Positions 23,758 through 36,000 of a stretch of DNA of 64,000 nucleotides are shown in pieces. Made by a program: the position numbers and the translations under genes. The stretch comes from Calliopum simillimum (Eukaryota > Arthropoda > Insecta > Diptera > Lauxaniidae). The stretch's first letter is position 1. Each line of letters opens with the position of its first letter. The stretch lies in NCBI GenBank assembly GCA_951812925.1, contig OX638368.1, positions 5,828,001-5,892,000 of the forward strand, in the 5' to 3' direction. The notes under the pieces are model-generated. The model saw nothing but the letters and a program-made list of their open reading frames with translations, searched no databases and had not been told where the DNA came from.

Positions 23758-23925
23758 TATTATTTATTTATTTTTTATATTTCTTTCACTTTTCTGCAGA
23801 AGTTTTTTTTTTCTCTGTGCTAATTTTGACGTTTATTTCTATAAGATTTTTGAAGGATTTTTATTGTCAAGTTGGCACTTGATGTTAGGCTGTGATCACA
23901 CAACAGTCGATAGAAATGGCACTAA

Positions 23926-24268
23926 GTGCTGGTTCACACGACAAACTAAATTGTCGGGCGATAGTACTATTTTTAGGCAAGCGGTGGAAAGCGGTCCATC
24001 CGTTTGCCTACAAAAAGTACTATCGCCCGACAGTTTGGTTTGTCGTGTAAGCCAGCTCAAAGCTTTTGACATCTTCGGTTTATTTTACTACTTGCTGAAC
24101 ATACTTGGGCGATTCACAAGGTGTCGCAAAGTCGCATTCTCTTCTCTTGCAGTCAGACTAAATTGTCGGCAAGCGGTGGGAAGCGGCAAAAATAGTCGGC
24201 AAGCGGTGGGAAGAGGCAAAAATAGTACTATCACCCGACAGCTTAGTCTGTCGTGTTGACCGGCTCAT
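23926..24268. mobile_element. Two adjacent hairpin MITE copies (ACACGACAAACT family)
   Basis: At 23926-24058 an inverted repeat starts GTGCTGGTTCACACGACAAA and ends with its complement; the arms also share TGTCGGGCGATAGTACT and the loop contains CAAGCGGT. A more degraded second copy spans about 24150-24268, with a local duplication of GTCGGCAAGCGGTGGGAAG. Two further copies lie at 59432-59675. No coding content. Confidence 0.6.
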
Positions 24269-24733
24269 AAAAAAAAAATTAATATTTACTGATGGCGCAT
24301 CTTATTTTTTATTTTTAGTAGGGTTATAATGGAAGCCATTACGCGGAAGCGCAGTTTTAAGTTTTTGAGATAGAAAAATATTTTGAAAATAATTAAAATT
24401 CAAGATCTTTTTATCTTTTAATGTACATTAGGATTTCTTACAAAACTAATTAAATAAAATATACATATTTTATACATATGGTTTGGAAGGCAGTGTATAC
24501 CAGACTACTTTAATTTTGAGAATTTTATATAAAAAAATCATTTGTAATGGTACATATTCGTGATTCTAAGGTATAAAACAACAAGGGAGCTGAGTCAAAT
24601 CATATTTCAAGAATTCTTAGTCCTTACACAATTAGCTTTTTTCAAACGAAAAAAATATTAACAATTGTTAATATAACAATTAATTGAAAAAAACCCTTAG
24701 TATACCAGAGTTCTTCAAATTGAAAAATAATGC
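24269..24733. other. AT-rich intergenic stretch
   Basis: No gene, RNA or element recognised between the hairpin copies and the next hairpin. The interval 24867-25208 is likewise plain AT-rich sequence. Confidence 0.4.
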
Positions 24734-24866
24734 GGGTATTCCTTTATATGTGTAATTGCCTCGAAAACCTCGTAAAGCCATAATATTTGTCAAAATCAAT
24801 ACGAATTCGGACAGTTTTACGAACTTACGAGGTTTTCGCAGCACTAACACGTTTTGAGGAATACCC
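24734..24866. mobile_element. 133-bp hairpin MITE
   Basis: Ends GGGTATTCCT and AGGAATACCC are inverted, and the arms share CTCGAAAACCTCGTAA and TTACGAGGTTTTCG. No duplication could be fixed. Confidence 0.5.
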
Positions 24867-25208
24867 TTAATATGAAGATTAAGCTGATCATATTATGACA
24901 TGTTACGTTTATGATGCAAATGGATAAAATTCAATGGTTTTATGTGAAGATTAAGTTGCTAACATATGTATATCCAGTTTTTTCCGCAACTGTAGTTTTA
25001 TGAAAGCGGGTATATGCTGGAGATCCTAGAAAAATTGGTGCATAAAAATTTAAAATATTTGGCATGATATTAAAGATCTGATGATTTTATCTAAAATTTT
25101 AGAAAAATTGTTTGAAAATAAGATTCCAATATTTTTAAAATACATCAAAAGTTTTCAAACAATACCCTGGTTTTAAAAAAAGTTATATGCGGATACCCCG
25201 ACAGCAAT

Positions 25209-25402
25209 GAGCCCTATCATGAATAAATATTCTCTGTCTTGCAGTCTCCATTGAAGCCTGAGTAAAAATTCTCGGGAATATTTATTCATAAAGAAGTCCA
25301 TAGCCGTCAGAGTTTATATCCTTTATAAAAACGTGACTTCAATGGAGACTGCAAGGAAGCTTGAGATAAAATTCTCCAGAATGTTTATTCATGATAAGGC
25401 TC
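25209..25402. mobile_element. 194-bp hairpin MITE
   Basis: Inverted termini GAGCC(C/T)TATCATGAATAAA, with inner arms CTTGCAGTCTCCATTGAAG and the complement near 25340. It directly abuts the 3' end of the rolling-circle-like element at 25403. Confidence 0.55.
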
Positions 25403-25573
25403 TAGTACCTGGAGACCGATCCCTGCTCGGTCAACAATCTGATTTTATTATTTTAGTCGATGTTTTTATCCATAGCTATTTTTTGTTATGAAACTTGTAC
25501 CTTTTCACCTCTAATGGTCATGCTTTCAAAATGATAGATAAACCGATGAAAACAATAATAAGAAAAAACTCGG
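25403..25573 (-). mobile_element. 3' end of Helitron/Helentron-like element, inverted
   Basis: Reads TAGTACCTGGAGACCGATCC with the same GACCGA/TCGGTC hairpin and 3' subterminal sequence as 8860-9018, in reverse. The matching 5' terminus (AGCTCGTATAAGAAGAGAAG) occurs at 32890-32911, so the intervening DNA may be nested insertions and rearranged sequence inside one element. Confidence 0.5.
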
Positions 25574-26258
25574 AATACGTGTGAATTTTTGTGGAATTTT
25601 TTGAAACTTTTTTTTTAATAATTTTTGAAAATTTTTGCAAAAATTATTCAAAGGAAAAAAAAAATTTTTTTTAACTTTCCAAAAAATTTCAAAAAAGTTC
25701 ACACGTATTGCTTGGATGATTCAAAGCATTTTTTGCCTTGTACACTTTTTACGTAAGATACTTTCCCCTCGAGTAAAAAAAGATTTTTGCCTTCAGCGGG
25801 CGTTCAAAAGCCAAAAACACCCATGTAGCGTCTGAATCCCATCTTAGTCATACATCACTTTAAAGCTTATAAATTATGCTTTAATTTAAAGTTTTTTTAA
25901 AAAAAGTTCAAAAGTATTTTTAAGTGTAAAAAATTTTGGTGAAAGAAAAATTTTTTCACCAAGAAATATTTTTTGATAAAAAGAACACTTCAAAATGAAT
26001 GGGACCAGTAACTAAGATTTATAAATTTACAAACTTTAGTGTAAGCTAAAAATTTTTGAAAAAACACTCTTTTCATGAAAATGACTAAAAACGCCAACTT
26101 CAACACCCTGTATTTTAACAACAAATTGTACTAGGACCAAATCCTCCCGGATTGTTGTTCTTGCACACCGGATCTACCATATTGCCAAATTTGAGCGAAA
26201 TCGGAGACAAAAAAATTTAAACCTGGTACACTTGGCGTGTTTTGCTTCATATATATTA
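25574..26258. repeat. Dispersed repeat, second copy at 53590-54190
   Basis: Shares with 53590-54190 the series AATGGGACCAGTAACT, AAAAACGCCAACTTCAAC, CACCCTGTATTTTAACAACA, ATATTGCCAAATTTGAGCGA and GGTACACTTGGCGTGTTTTG in the same order. A part near 25690-25830 (GAACGCCCGC-type sequence) is also shared. No ORF. Confidence 0.55.
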
Positions 26259-27851
26259 GGGTGGGCCGATTTGAAAACTGATCTCGGCTACCCACCTATG
26301 TGAAAGTTCATTCAATTCTATGAATATTTGCCCAAGGAACTATACCTCTGCGTTCAACTTTAGTTCGGCGCATTTTTTATCGAAAATTTTACCTTTTATT
26401 AATATTTTTTTTATTTTCATACTAAATTTTAAAAATTTTTATAAAGACAAAAGTAATGTCATTATATGATTTGGCTGGTATTCTGTCAGTGATCAATAGA
26501 ATTGGGTTCTGTTTTTACGAAAAGATTACTTGATTGTGTGAAATTGATACTGTATATTTAAAAAAGTGATATGGGTCAAATAGCCGATTATTATGACCGA
26601 CTTTCAAAATAAACGATTCATATTTTTGGATGAATTTTTTCAAACAAAATACCAACCAAGGCTGAAAGTTCATTCAATTCTATGAATATTTGCCCAAGGA
26701 ACCATACCTCTACGTTCAACTTTAGTTTGGCGCATTTTCGTTTGAAAATTTTACCTTGCGTTTAGTATTTATTTTTATGCTTAATTTTCAAAATTCTTAT
26801 AGAGACAAAAGTGATATCATAATATGATTTGGCTAGTATTCTGTCAGTAATCAATAAAATTGGGTTCTGTTTTTACGAAAAGTTTACTTGATAACGTAGA
26901 ATTGATTATATTTATTCCAAAAAATTATATCGGTCAAATAACCGATTTATTATAAACTATTCATATTTTTACATGGTTTTTTGGTATATTGTTCTGTAAA
27001 ATTAAAAAAAGCGGCTAATTTATTTCCTAAAACTGCCACTAGAGGTTGCGCTGGAAAAAAATTAGTGACAGATTCGGCATCATAGCATCCAAAAATACTT
27101 GGGTTGGTGTTTCGATTGAAAAAATCCATGTAAAAATATGACTCGATTATTTGAAACCGGTTATTTGACCGATATAATTTTTTGAAATAAATATAATTCC
27201 ACGCTATCAAGTAATCTTTTTGTAAAAACAGAACCCAATTTTATTGATTACTGACAGAATACCAGCCAAAACATATTATGATATTACTTTTGTCTCATTT
27301 ATTTTTATGCTTAATTTTCAAAGTTCTTATAATTAAACGCAAGGTAAAATTTTCAATCGAAAATGCGCCGAACTAAAGTTGAACGTAGAGGTATGGTTCC
27401 TTGGGCAAATATTCATAGAATTGAATGAACTTTCAGCCTAGGTTGGTGTATTGTTTGAAAAAATTCATCCAAAAATATGAATCGTTTATTTTGAAAGTCG
27501 GTCATAATAATCGGCTATTTGACCCATATCACTTTATTAAATACACAACATCAATTTCACACTATCAAGTAATCTTTTCGTAAAAACAGAACCTAATTTT
27601 ATTGATTACTGACAGAATACCAGCCAAATCATATAATGACATTACTTTTGTCTTTATAAAAATTTTTAAAATTTAGTATGAAAATAAAAAAAATATTAAT
27701 AAAAGGTAAAATTTTCGATCAAAAATGCGCCGAACTAAAGTTGAACGCAGAGGTATAGTTCCTTGGGCAAATATTCATAGAATTGAATGAACTTTCACAT
27801 AGGCGGGTAGCCGAGGTCGGTAAAATTTCGTCCATACAATTTGGCCCACCC
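26259..27851. mobile_element. 1.6-kb long-inverted-repeat element, TA duplication
   Basis: Starts GGGTGGGCCGATTTG and ends with the complement GGCCCACCC, flanked by TA at 26257-26258 and 27852-27853. The arms are several hundred bp (for example GCCCAAGGAACTATACCTC and its complement near 27755), and part of the arm sequence is repeated again inside (26660-26950). No transposase ORF. TA duplication suggests mobilisation by a Tc1/mariner-type enzyme (inference). Confidence 0.7.
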
Positions 27852-28842
27852 TAATATATGAATGGGTTTTTTTGAAAGTGGAATAAGTCCACTTTTCATA
27901 AACTGAGATATTAAAGGGCTTGCGTACGACTCAATTTAAAAATATTGGCAAGCGTTATTAAACCGGTGTTAAGTGTTTACCACTGTAAATTAATCATATT
28001 TCATTATGCTGTAAAAATTTTTACAAGTGTAATAGAAAATAGTTGAGTATTTTTGGTCTGAATGGACTTATTCCACTTTCATTTATAATAAATTTAAAAA
28101 TTTGTTATACTTTTGTATGACTTATTCCATTTTTGCTTACAAAATATTTTGTAAATTAAAGCAAAGGAAAATTAAAACTTAGAAAAATTTTACTTTAAAA
28201 ACTGTTGTTGTTTCTTTTCGTTTCTTTTTGCTCAAGTAGGGCTCTGAAAATTAGTTACAACAACAACAAAAACAAAAAGCTCTTGTCGGACCTGCTTTCG
28301 GAGATATAGCCATCGGAAGATTGAGATATATCTTTTATAAAAATTATTATAAGTTGGGAACCCCTAAGAGGATTTTAATAATATTAGTGTCATACAAAAG
28401 ATATGTTAACTTGCTACAAAATCAACTTACAAAAATTTTAATCCGGGTCGTGGTTTTAGAGATATTGCAGATTTTCAGAAATTTTGACCATTTCTTTTTT
28501 TTTAAACCACTATTTTTCCATAAAATGTATCATTATTGCATAGTTTTAGTAACATATTCCAAAAGCCCAATTTATTTGCTTTCATTTGACATGTAATTTG
28601 TATCTGATTTCCTGCATTATCATATTTTTTAAAAGGAAAATAAAAAAGTGAACCAAAGTAATTTCCATGAAATTTTGAAAAACATTACAAGAACAACAAT
28701 AATACCAACTACAAAAATATCAATAACAGCAATAAGAACAACAATAACGATGTTTTTAGATAGTTTTCGATTAATTCCGATTCCTTTAGACTCTTCCGAT
28801 GTTTTCCAATAACTTACTTTTTTGTTTTCCTATAAAAAAATA

Positions 28843-31800
28843 CCCCGATCAAAAAAACTTGTCAAGTTCTTGTCAATGTATATCAAATGTATATCAAAAT
28901 GATATCAAAAATGTATCAGCCGCTGATATCCATTTTTTGTATATCATTTTGATATATTTTTGATATCATTGAATGACATGTCAATTTTGTATCAGAAATG
29001 TATATCAAAATGATATCAAAAATTTATATATTTTTGATATCATTGAATGACATGTCAATTTTGTATCAGAAATGTATATCAAAATTTATCAGCCGCTGAT
29101 ATCAATTTTGTATCAGAAATGTATATCAAAATGATATCAAAAATTTATCAGCTGCTGATATGTCAAATTTTACGTTTTCGTTTGTGAATTTTATTCAAAG
29201 ATAATTATAGAAGACGAACGCGCAGCCAATTTTAGTGAATAAGTTAATTTTCTAATGAAATTAGTGAAAAGCACAAAAATATAATTGAGTGCAAAAGAAC
29301 CGACACTCCATTCAGTTGCTGCATGCGGCCTGTGGTTGGGAAAACTAAAAGTATGGAAAACGGACGAGCAGCCAATTTTAGTAAGAAGTGAGTGTTGCCA
29401 TGAAATTAGTGAAAAAGCATATGAAAAATATAATTGAGTACAAAAAAAAACTAGTTGACGACGATTAACCACAATATTGTAAAATTTGGCCATAATCTGC
29501 GTCACTTTAGTTATCGGACCCAAAATTGGTTGTCATTTTTGTATCAGAAATGTACAAAAATTGTATATCATTTTGATATCTTTTTTTGATATCATTTTGA
29601 TATCTTTTTTTGATATCATTTTGATATCTTTTTTTGATATCATTTTGATATCTTTTTTTGATATCATTTTGATATCTTTTTTTGATATCATTTTGATATC
29701 TTTTTTTGATATCATTTTGATATCTTTTTTTGATATCATTTTGATATCTTTTTTTGATATCACGGTGATATACAAAAAGCGTTACATTCCATATATCACT
29801 GTGATATCCTTTTTTTATCAAAATCTTGTATGTCACTGACAAATTTTGGATATCATTTTGATATATTTTTGATATACTTTTTTTGATCGGGATGATATCC
29901 AAAATTTGTCAGTGACATACAAGATTTTGATAAAAAAAGGATATCACAGTGATATACGGAATGTAACGCTTTTTGTATATCACCATGATATCAAAAAAAG
30001 ATATCAAAATGATATCAAAAAAAGATATCAAAATGATATACAAAAATTGTATATCAATGATATACAAAATTTGTATATCATTTTGATATCCATTTCTGAT
30101 ACAAAATTGACATAACCAAATTTTGCAATATTGTATTTGATCGTCGGCAAGTTTTTAGAAATTGCCCGCATGCAGCAAATGAATGAAGTGTCGGTTTTTT
30201 TAACTAAATTATATTTTTGTGCTTTTTCACAAGTTTTATTAGAAAATTCACTTCTTACTAAAATTGGCTGCTCGTCCGTTTCCATACATTTTGTATTCCC
30301 AACCACAGGCTGCATGCAGCAACTGAATGGAGCGTCGCACGTCCGCGCGAAATGCGTTTTCTATAGGATTTTGATGAGAGGTATCTCATTTTCTTCAGGA
30401 ACTTACGCTGATGTCAAATTTGAAAGAATTTTTAAAATCCCAACGACAGTTTTTTTTTAAGTCGGGTAAAGTGATTTTTCAGTACAAAATTTTTGACCAT
30501 ATTTTTTAAAGACCAAAATTTTGAAAACAGAAGCCTAAAAAAAAAAATGTAAACCGCAAACTTTATTCTACAGATTTTTCCCTATAATTTGATATTAAGA
30601 ACATAAAAATGTAACTGCCGTAGAAAAAGTTATAACCTTTTAAAAATGAGAGTGTTTTTTTGGTAGTTTGCACACTAAAATCTATATATGCCAGGTAGGA
30701 AAAAATTGAAATCGAACTGTTGTGAACTAAAAAAAGGTGTCAAATTACTCCTGAGCACTTACTAAATAAGACAAAAAAGTTTTGAAAAAAAGTTCATCGA
30801 CTACTGTTTGAAAAAGGTCGAAAAACGGTACATTTGTTAAAAAGCACAACAAAACAAAACAAAAATAGTAATTTTCGATGATTTTATTGGTGGTGAATTT
30901 GAGTCTGGTCCCAGAACTGCTTTATCACGTATAGTTACCGTACCGTTTTTCGACCTTTTTCAAACAGTAGTCGATGAACTTTTTTTCAAAACGTTTTTGT
31001 CTTATTTAGTAAGTGCTCAGGAGTAATTTGACACCTTTTTTAGTTCACAACAGTTCGATTTAATTTTTTTCCTACCTGGCATATATAGATTTTAGTGTGC
31101 TAACTACCAAAAAAACACTCTCATTTTCAAAAGGTTATAACTTTTTCTACGGCAGTTACATTTTTATGTTCTTAATATCAAATGCTAGGGAAAAATCTGT
31201 AGAATAAAGTTTGCGGCTTACATTTTTTTCTTAGGCCTCTGTTTTCAAAATTTTAGTCTTTAAAAAAAAATGGTCAAAAATTTTGTACTGAAAAATCACT
31301 TTACCCGACTTAAAAAAAAAACTGTCGTTGGGATTTCAAAAATTCTTTCAAATTTGACATCAGCGTAAGTTCCTGAAGAAAATGAGATACCTCCCATCAA
31401 AATCCTATAGAAAAAAGTTTTTTGCCTTAAATCGCGCGGATGTGCGTCGGGTTTTTTGCACTCAATTATATTTGTATTATATATTATAATTATATTTTCA
31501 CTTTTTCTTCACTAAAATTGGCTGCGCGTTCGTCTTCCATAAAATTCACAAACTAAAGCGTTAAATTTGACATATCAGCAGCTGATAAATTTTTGATATC
31601 ATTTTGATATACATTTCTGATACAAAATTGACATGTTTTTCAATGATATCAAAAATATATCAAAATGATATACAAAAAAAGGATATCAGCGGCTGATAAA
31701 TTTTTGATATCATTTTGATATACATTTCTGATACAAAATTGACATGTCATTCAATGATATCAAAAATATATCAAAATGATATACAAAAAATGGATATCAG

Positions 31801-31991
31801 CCGCTGACAAATTTTTGATATCATTTTGATATACATTTCTGATACAAAATTGACATGTCATTCAATGATATCAAAAATATATCAAAATGATATACAAAAA
31901 ATGGATATCAGCGGCTGATACATTTTTGATATCATTTTGATATACATTTCTGATACAATGACAAGAACTTGACAAGTTTTTTTGATCAGGG
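28843..31991. mobile_element. 3.1-kb palindromic element nested in the 5-kb element
   Basis: Termini CCC(C/T)GATCAAAAAAACTTGT are inverted, with TA at 28841-28842 and 31992-31993. Arms hold many copies of ATGATATCAAAAA and GATATCAGC(C/G)GCTGATA. Two further palindromes sit inside: about 29312-30335, with CAGTTGCTGCATGCGGCCTG and its partner, and about 30335-31450, with ATCTCATTTTCTTCAGGAAC and its partner. No reliable ORF. Confidence 0.6.
29571..29762. repeat. 24-bp GATATC satellite, 8 copies
   Basis: Eight near-perfect copies of a 24-bp unit, T7 + GATATC + ATTTT + GATATC. Each unit contains two GATATC palindromes. Two to three further units lie in opposite orientation at about 29985-30040. 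ORFs across the array are periodicity artefacts. Confidence 0.85.
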
Positions 31992-32861
31992 TATGTTACT
32001 AAAATTATGCATTAATGATATAGTTTTTGGAAAAATAGTGCTTTAAAAAAAAAAAAATGGTCAAAATTTCTGAAAATTTGCAATATCTCTAAAACCACGA
32101 CTCAGATTAAAATTTTTGTGTGAGTCAATTTTGTAGCAAATTAACATATCTTTCGTATGACACCAATATTATTGAAATCCTTTCAGGGATTCCCAACTTA
32201 TAATAATTTTTATAAAAGATATATCTCGATCTTCCGATGACTATGTCTCCGAAAGTAGGTCTGACAAGAACTTTTTGTTGTTATTGTTGTTGTAATTAAT
32301 TTCCAGAGCTCTACTTGGGCAAAAAGAAATGAAAAAAAACAACAACAGTTTTTAAAGTAAAATTTTTCTAAGTTTTAATTTTCCTTTGCTTTAATTTACA
32401 AAATATTTTGTGAGTAAAAATGGAATAAGTCATACAAAAGTATAACAAATTTTTAAATTTATTATAAATGAAAGTGGAATAAGTCCATTCAGACCAAAAA
32501 AACTCAACTATTTTCTATTACACTTGTAAAAATTTTTACAGCATAACAAAATTTGATTAATTTACAGTGGTAAACACTTAACACCGGTTTAATAACGCTT
32601 GCCAATATTTTTAAATTGATTTAAAAGCAAAACCTTCTGTTTAGCAGTAGATGAAAAAATGGACTTATTCCACTTTCAAAAAAATCATTTTTGTAAAAAT
32701 GTTTTTCATGAAATGTTCTTTTGAGTAATTTTTGATGAAATCGTGGTCTAACGAGTCTGTCATTTTCAATATAAAAAGAGGACATATATAGCTAGCTATA
32801 ACTACCATAAACTCAATTTTTCCGGAATTGGACTTATTCCACTTTCAAATAAACCCATTCA

Positions 32862-33027
32862 TATATGTATTTATAAACATACAATTTTAGCTCGTATAAG
32901 AAGAGAAGATATCTCTGAAGTTTGATTCGTTTCATGTAATTTAAAGATTTTATCTGAAATTTTTTTTCGACACAATACAAAATAAAACATTTTTCCTTAT
33001 TTTTTGTTTTCATATTAATTTACTGCA
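32862..33027 (-). mobile_element. 5' end of Helitron/Helentron-like element, inverted
   Basis: ATAAACATACAATTTTAGCT followed by CGTATAAGAAGAGAAGATA matches the 5' terminus of the copies at 7216 and 42115. It lies immediately after the 5-kb palindromic element, as expected if that element inserted inside it. The terminus ends near 32911; the rest is the 3' flank of the next gene. Confidence 0.45.
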
Positions 33028-36000
33028 CTAAATCATTTTCAATTCGACTTTTTGGTTCGAATATTTATTGCATGTTGATATCTGCGTTGAATATCCGTAT
33101 ATTAAATACATTAAGAGCTCTATATTGCTTGTCTTTTTGCAAACATTGATTAATTTGACCGACTTCTGCAGTGGCGTATTGTATAAAAGTTTGTTATCCT
33201 TTATGGGTTTTTTGATTTCATTGGCTTGATTTTCTTCGTTGTTTAAAAAGCTTTCAGTTTGTATTAAATGAATGATGTCATCCGTATCGTAGGTATTGCG
33301 ATAATTTTGTGGTTCATCTGTTTTAAGCTTACGATGGAATTCACTACGATAATAATCGTTAATAAGATTAAATATGCCCTTAGAGTACCAATAAATGATG
33401 CCCATAAGCAACATGCCCTGCATAAATGGCCCAACCATTGTAAAATTTGTCTTAAAAAAAATAAAAAATAAATTATTTCACAAAGTTCAATTGTAATTAT
33501 ATTGTGACCACCATGCCATAAACATGAAATAGGTTTCCTTAATATTGGGCCAAGCCATTGTAAGTACCAGCATTATTGAATTAGCAAATACAAAGAGTTT
33601 CATCATCTCAATAGCTGCAATGAAAAATTATAAATATAACCCATTTTATTGTAACTCAGGAAAATATGTGTATCCCTAATTTTAGTGAAAACTTAAAAAT
33701 GTTTATTGATTTTCAAAAAAATATGAAATACAACGAGGTTATCTATAGTCTATTGATTATGCCATTTTAACCCTTTAACGACTATAGGCAAGTATGTTTG
33801 CCAGAACCCCATTTGCTTGAATGAAAGTTTTATAAGCCCCCATTACTTCGATTTTGTCGTAGTTTTATTTTGAAATTCTTTGTAAAAGTCCATTGAAGTC
33901 CATTGTGCGCATAAAAAGTTATTCAGGCTCAAAGGTCGCTAAAATCAGTTTTTTGCAAATATCTCGCTAACGCAAACTTTTACAGAGAAATTTTTCTCCA
34001 CAATTTTGTAACACAGGAAATTTCCTATGTAAAGATATACAAAATATTTTTGTGTAGCTAATAGTTTAGAAGATAACCCAATTTAAAAAGTTTTGCACAG
34101 TTTTTATATGTAAATGCTACGCATAAGTTCCTATTAAAATATCTTACTTTTAAAATTGCAAATACTCTTTAACGAGGAGTCGTAAAAAAAAAAAAATTAA
34201 AAAACCGTTCAAAAGATAATTGGATTCTCTATACCCCGCATTAAATTTTTTTTTGAGCCACTCATGGTCTCATCTCTGAAACGGTAAGTCATACGATAAA
34301 AAGCAACAGCATCAATTTTGTAGAGAATCACAAGATCTACAAAAAATAAGCCATTGAAGTAACCGTTTAGAAGATATTCAAAAAAACCTTTAAATCGCAA
34401 AAAACCGGTTTTTATTGAATAACTTCTAAACGATTACTTCGATGTGTACACATGTGGCTTATTTTTTGTAGATCTTGTAATGTTCTACAAAATTGATGCT
34501 GTTGCTTTTTATCGTATGACTTACCGTTTCAGAGGTATCCTTCAAAAACCAGTATTTTCGTAACCTTAACGGTTTTTGAAGAATATGTCTTGGACCATGA
34601 GTCGCTCCAAAAAAAATTTAATACGGGGTATACAGAATCCAATTATCTTTTGAACGGTTTTTTAAGTTTTTTTGTACGACTCCTCGTTTAAGAGTATTCG
34701 CAATTTTAAAAGCAGGATATTTTAATATAAACTTGTACGTAGCATTTACATATAAAAACTGTGCTCAACTTTTTAAATTGGGTTATCTCCTAAACTATAA
34801 GCTACTCGAAAACATTTTTTACATCTTTACATAGGAAATTTCTTGTGTTACAAAATTGTGGAGGAACATTTTTCTGTAAAAGTTTGCGTTAGCGAGATAT
34901 TTGCAAAAAACTGATTTTAGCGACCTTTGAGCCTGAATAACTTTTTATGCGCACAATGGACTTAAATGGATTTTTTACACATTATTAACCAGGCATAAAT
35001 ATATATGATTCCGGTGAAAAAAATTCACTTGGAATTTTTTCGCACAGCAGCTCTTTTTTCGTCTTATTTTCCTGGGCTATTAAAATACTTTATTAAAAAA
35101 TTTCTTAAGTTAAAAATTGACTGAAATATGAAAAAATTTCTTAAGTTAAAAATTGACTGAAATATGACCACTCGAACATGGATATTTTGCTTATGCGGTT
35201 GGAAAAACGGTTTTTTCTCAAAACCAACTTATCTTACGAAAAAAGTGTATTAAGAAATACGTATGAGTTCTTTTAGAATTTTTTAGAACTTTAAATTGAA
35301 GAATTTTTGGAAAATTATGTCCCCAAAAACTCGAAAAAATCATACGAATTCCTTAGACGATTCTAAGTATTTTTCTTACACATTTTCCTTACACATTTTT
35401 TTCGTAAAACGCCTTGGTTTTAAGCAAAGGAGTAAAAAAACACAAGAACTCGAAATTTTTCCCTTTTTTTTTTTTTGATTTCAACATTTTAAGCACGAGC
35501 ATTTTTTAAAAAAAAAATTTTAAGTAAGCTATTTTGATGGCAAATTTAATTCTCTACAAAAAGTTCTGAATAAAATAACGAAATTTTGCATTGTTCGCTA
35601 GATATATTGAAAAAACTGTAAAGGGTACATTCTTCCCCTTTCCACACTCTAATTTAGTATCAATCCAAGGTTTTTTCATCTTAAATGACCCACTGACCGA
35701 TATCTGCAATAAAAACCCGTAAACGTCTTAGTTCCAAATTGCTATGTCTTTTAAAGGACATGATCAACACACAGACTATAGGTCCAAGGGCGAAGTAACC
35801 TAATTCAAGTGCATTTAATCTTACTAAATCCAACTTTTGCTATGGTTTTAACTGAATTACAACAAGGGATACACAATAGCCGTGTTTTTTTTGACGCGTA
35901 TATACAATTGTGGATACCTTCAAATTGCGATAACTCATGAACAGTAAGTCACACAATAGAACTCTAAGAAACTTTTTCATGGAGAATCACGTTCTCTTTC

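Larger units (their letters stand above)
27859..32861. mobile_element. 5-kb long-inverted-repeat element with nested palindromes
   Basis: Ends TGAATGGGTTT / AAACCCATTCA, flanked by TA at 27857-27858 and 32862-32863. The left arm (27859 to about 28557, with AAAGTGGAATAAGTCC and ACAACAACAACAAAAAC) is matched in reverse by 31994-32861. The interior holds a second TA-flanked inverted-repeat element (28843-31991). I find no transposase. The arms differ by scattered substitutions and small indels. Confidence 0.65.

Noticed and set aside
23693..24259. Plus-strand ORF of 188 codons
   Set aside because: Runs across the antisense of UBL7 exon 1 and two hairpin MITEs; no domain.
29486..29902. Long ORFs of repeated IILISFFD or KKDIKMIS on both strands
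   Set aside because: They are the 24-bp satellite read in frame (24 is divisible by 3), not a gene.
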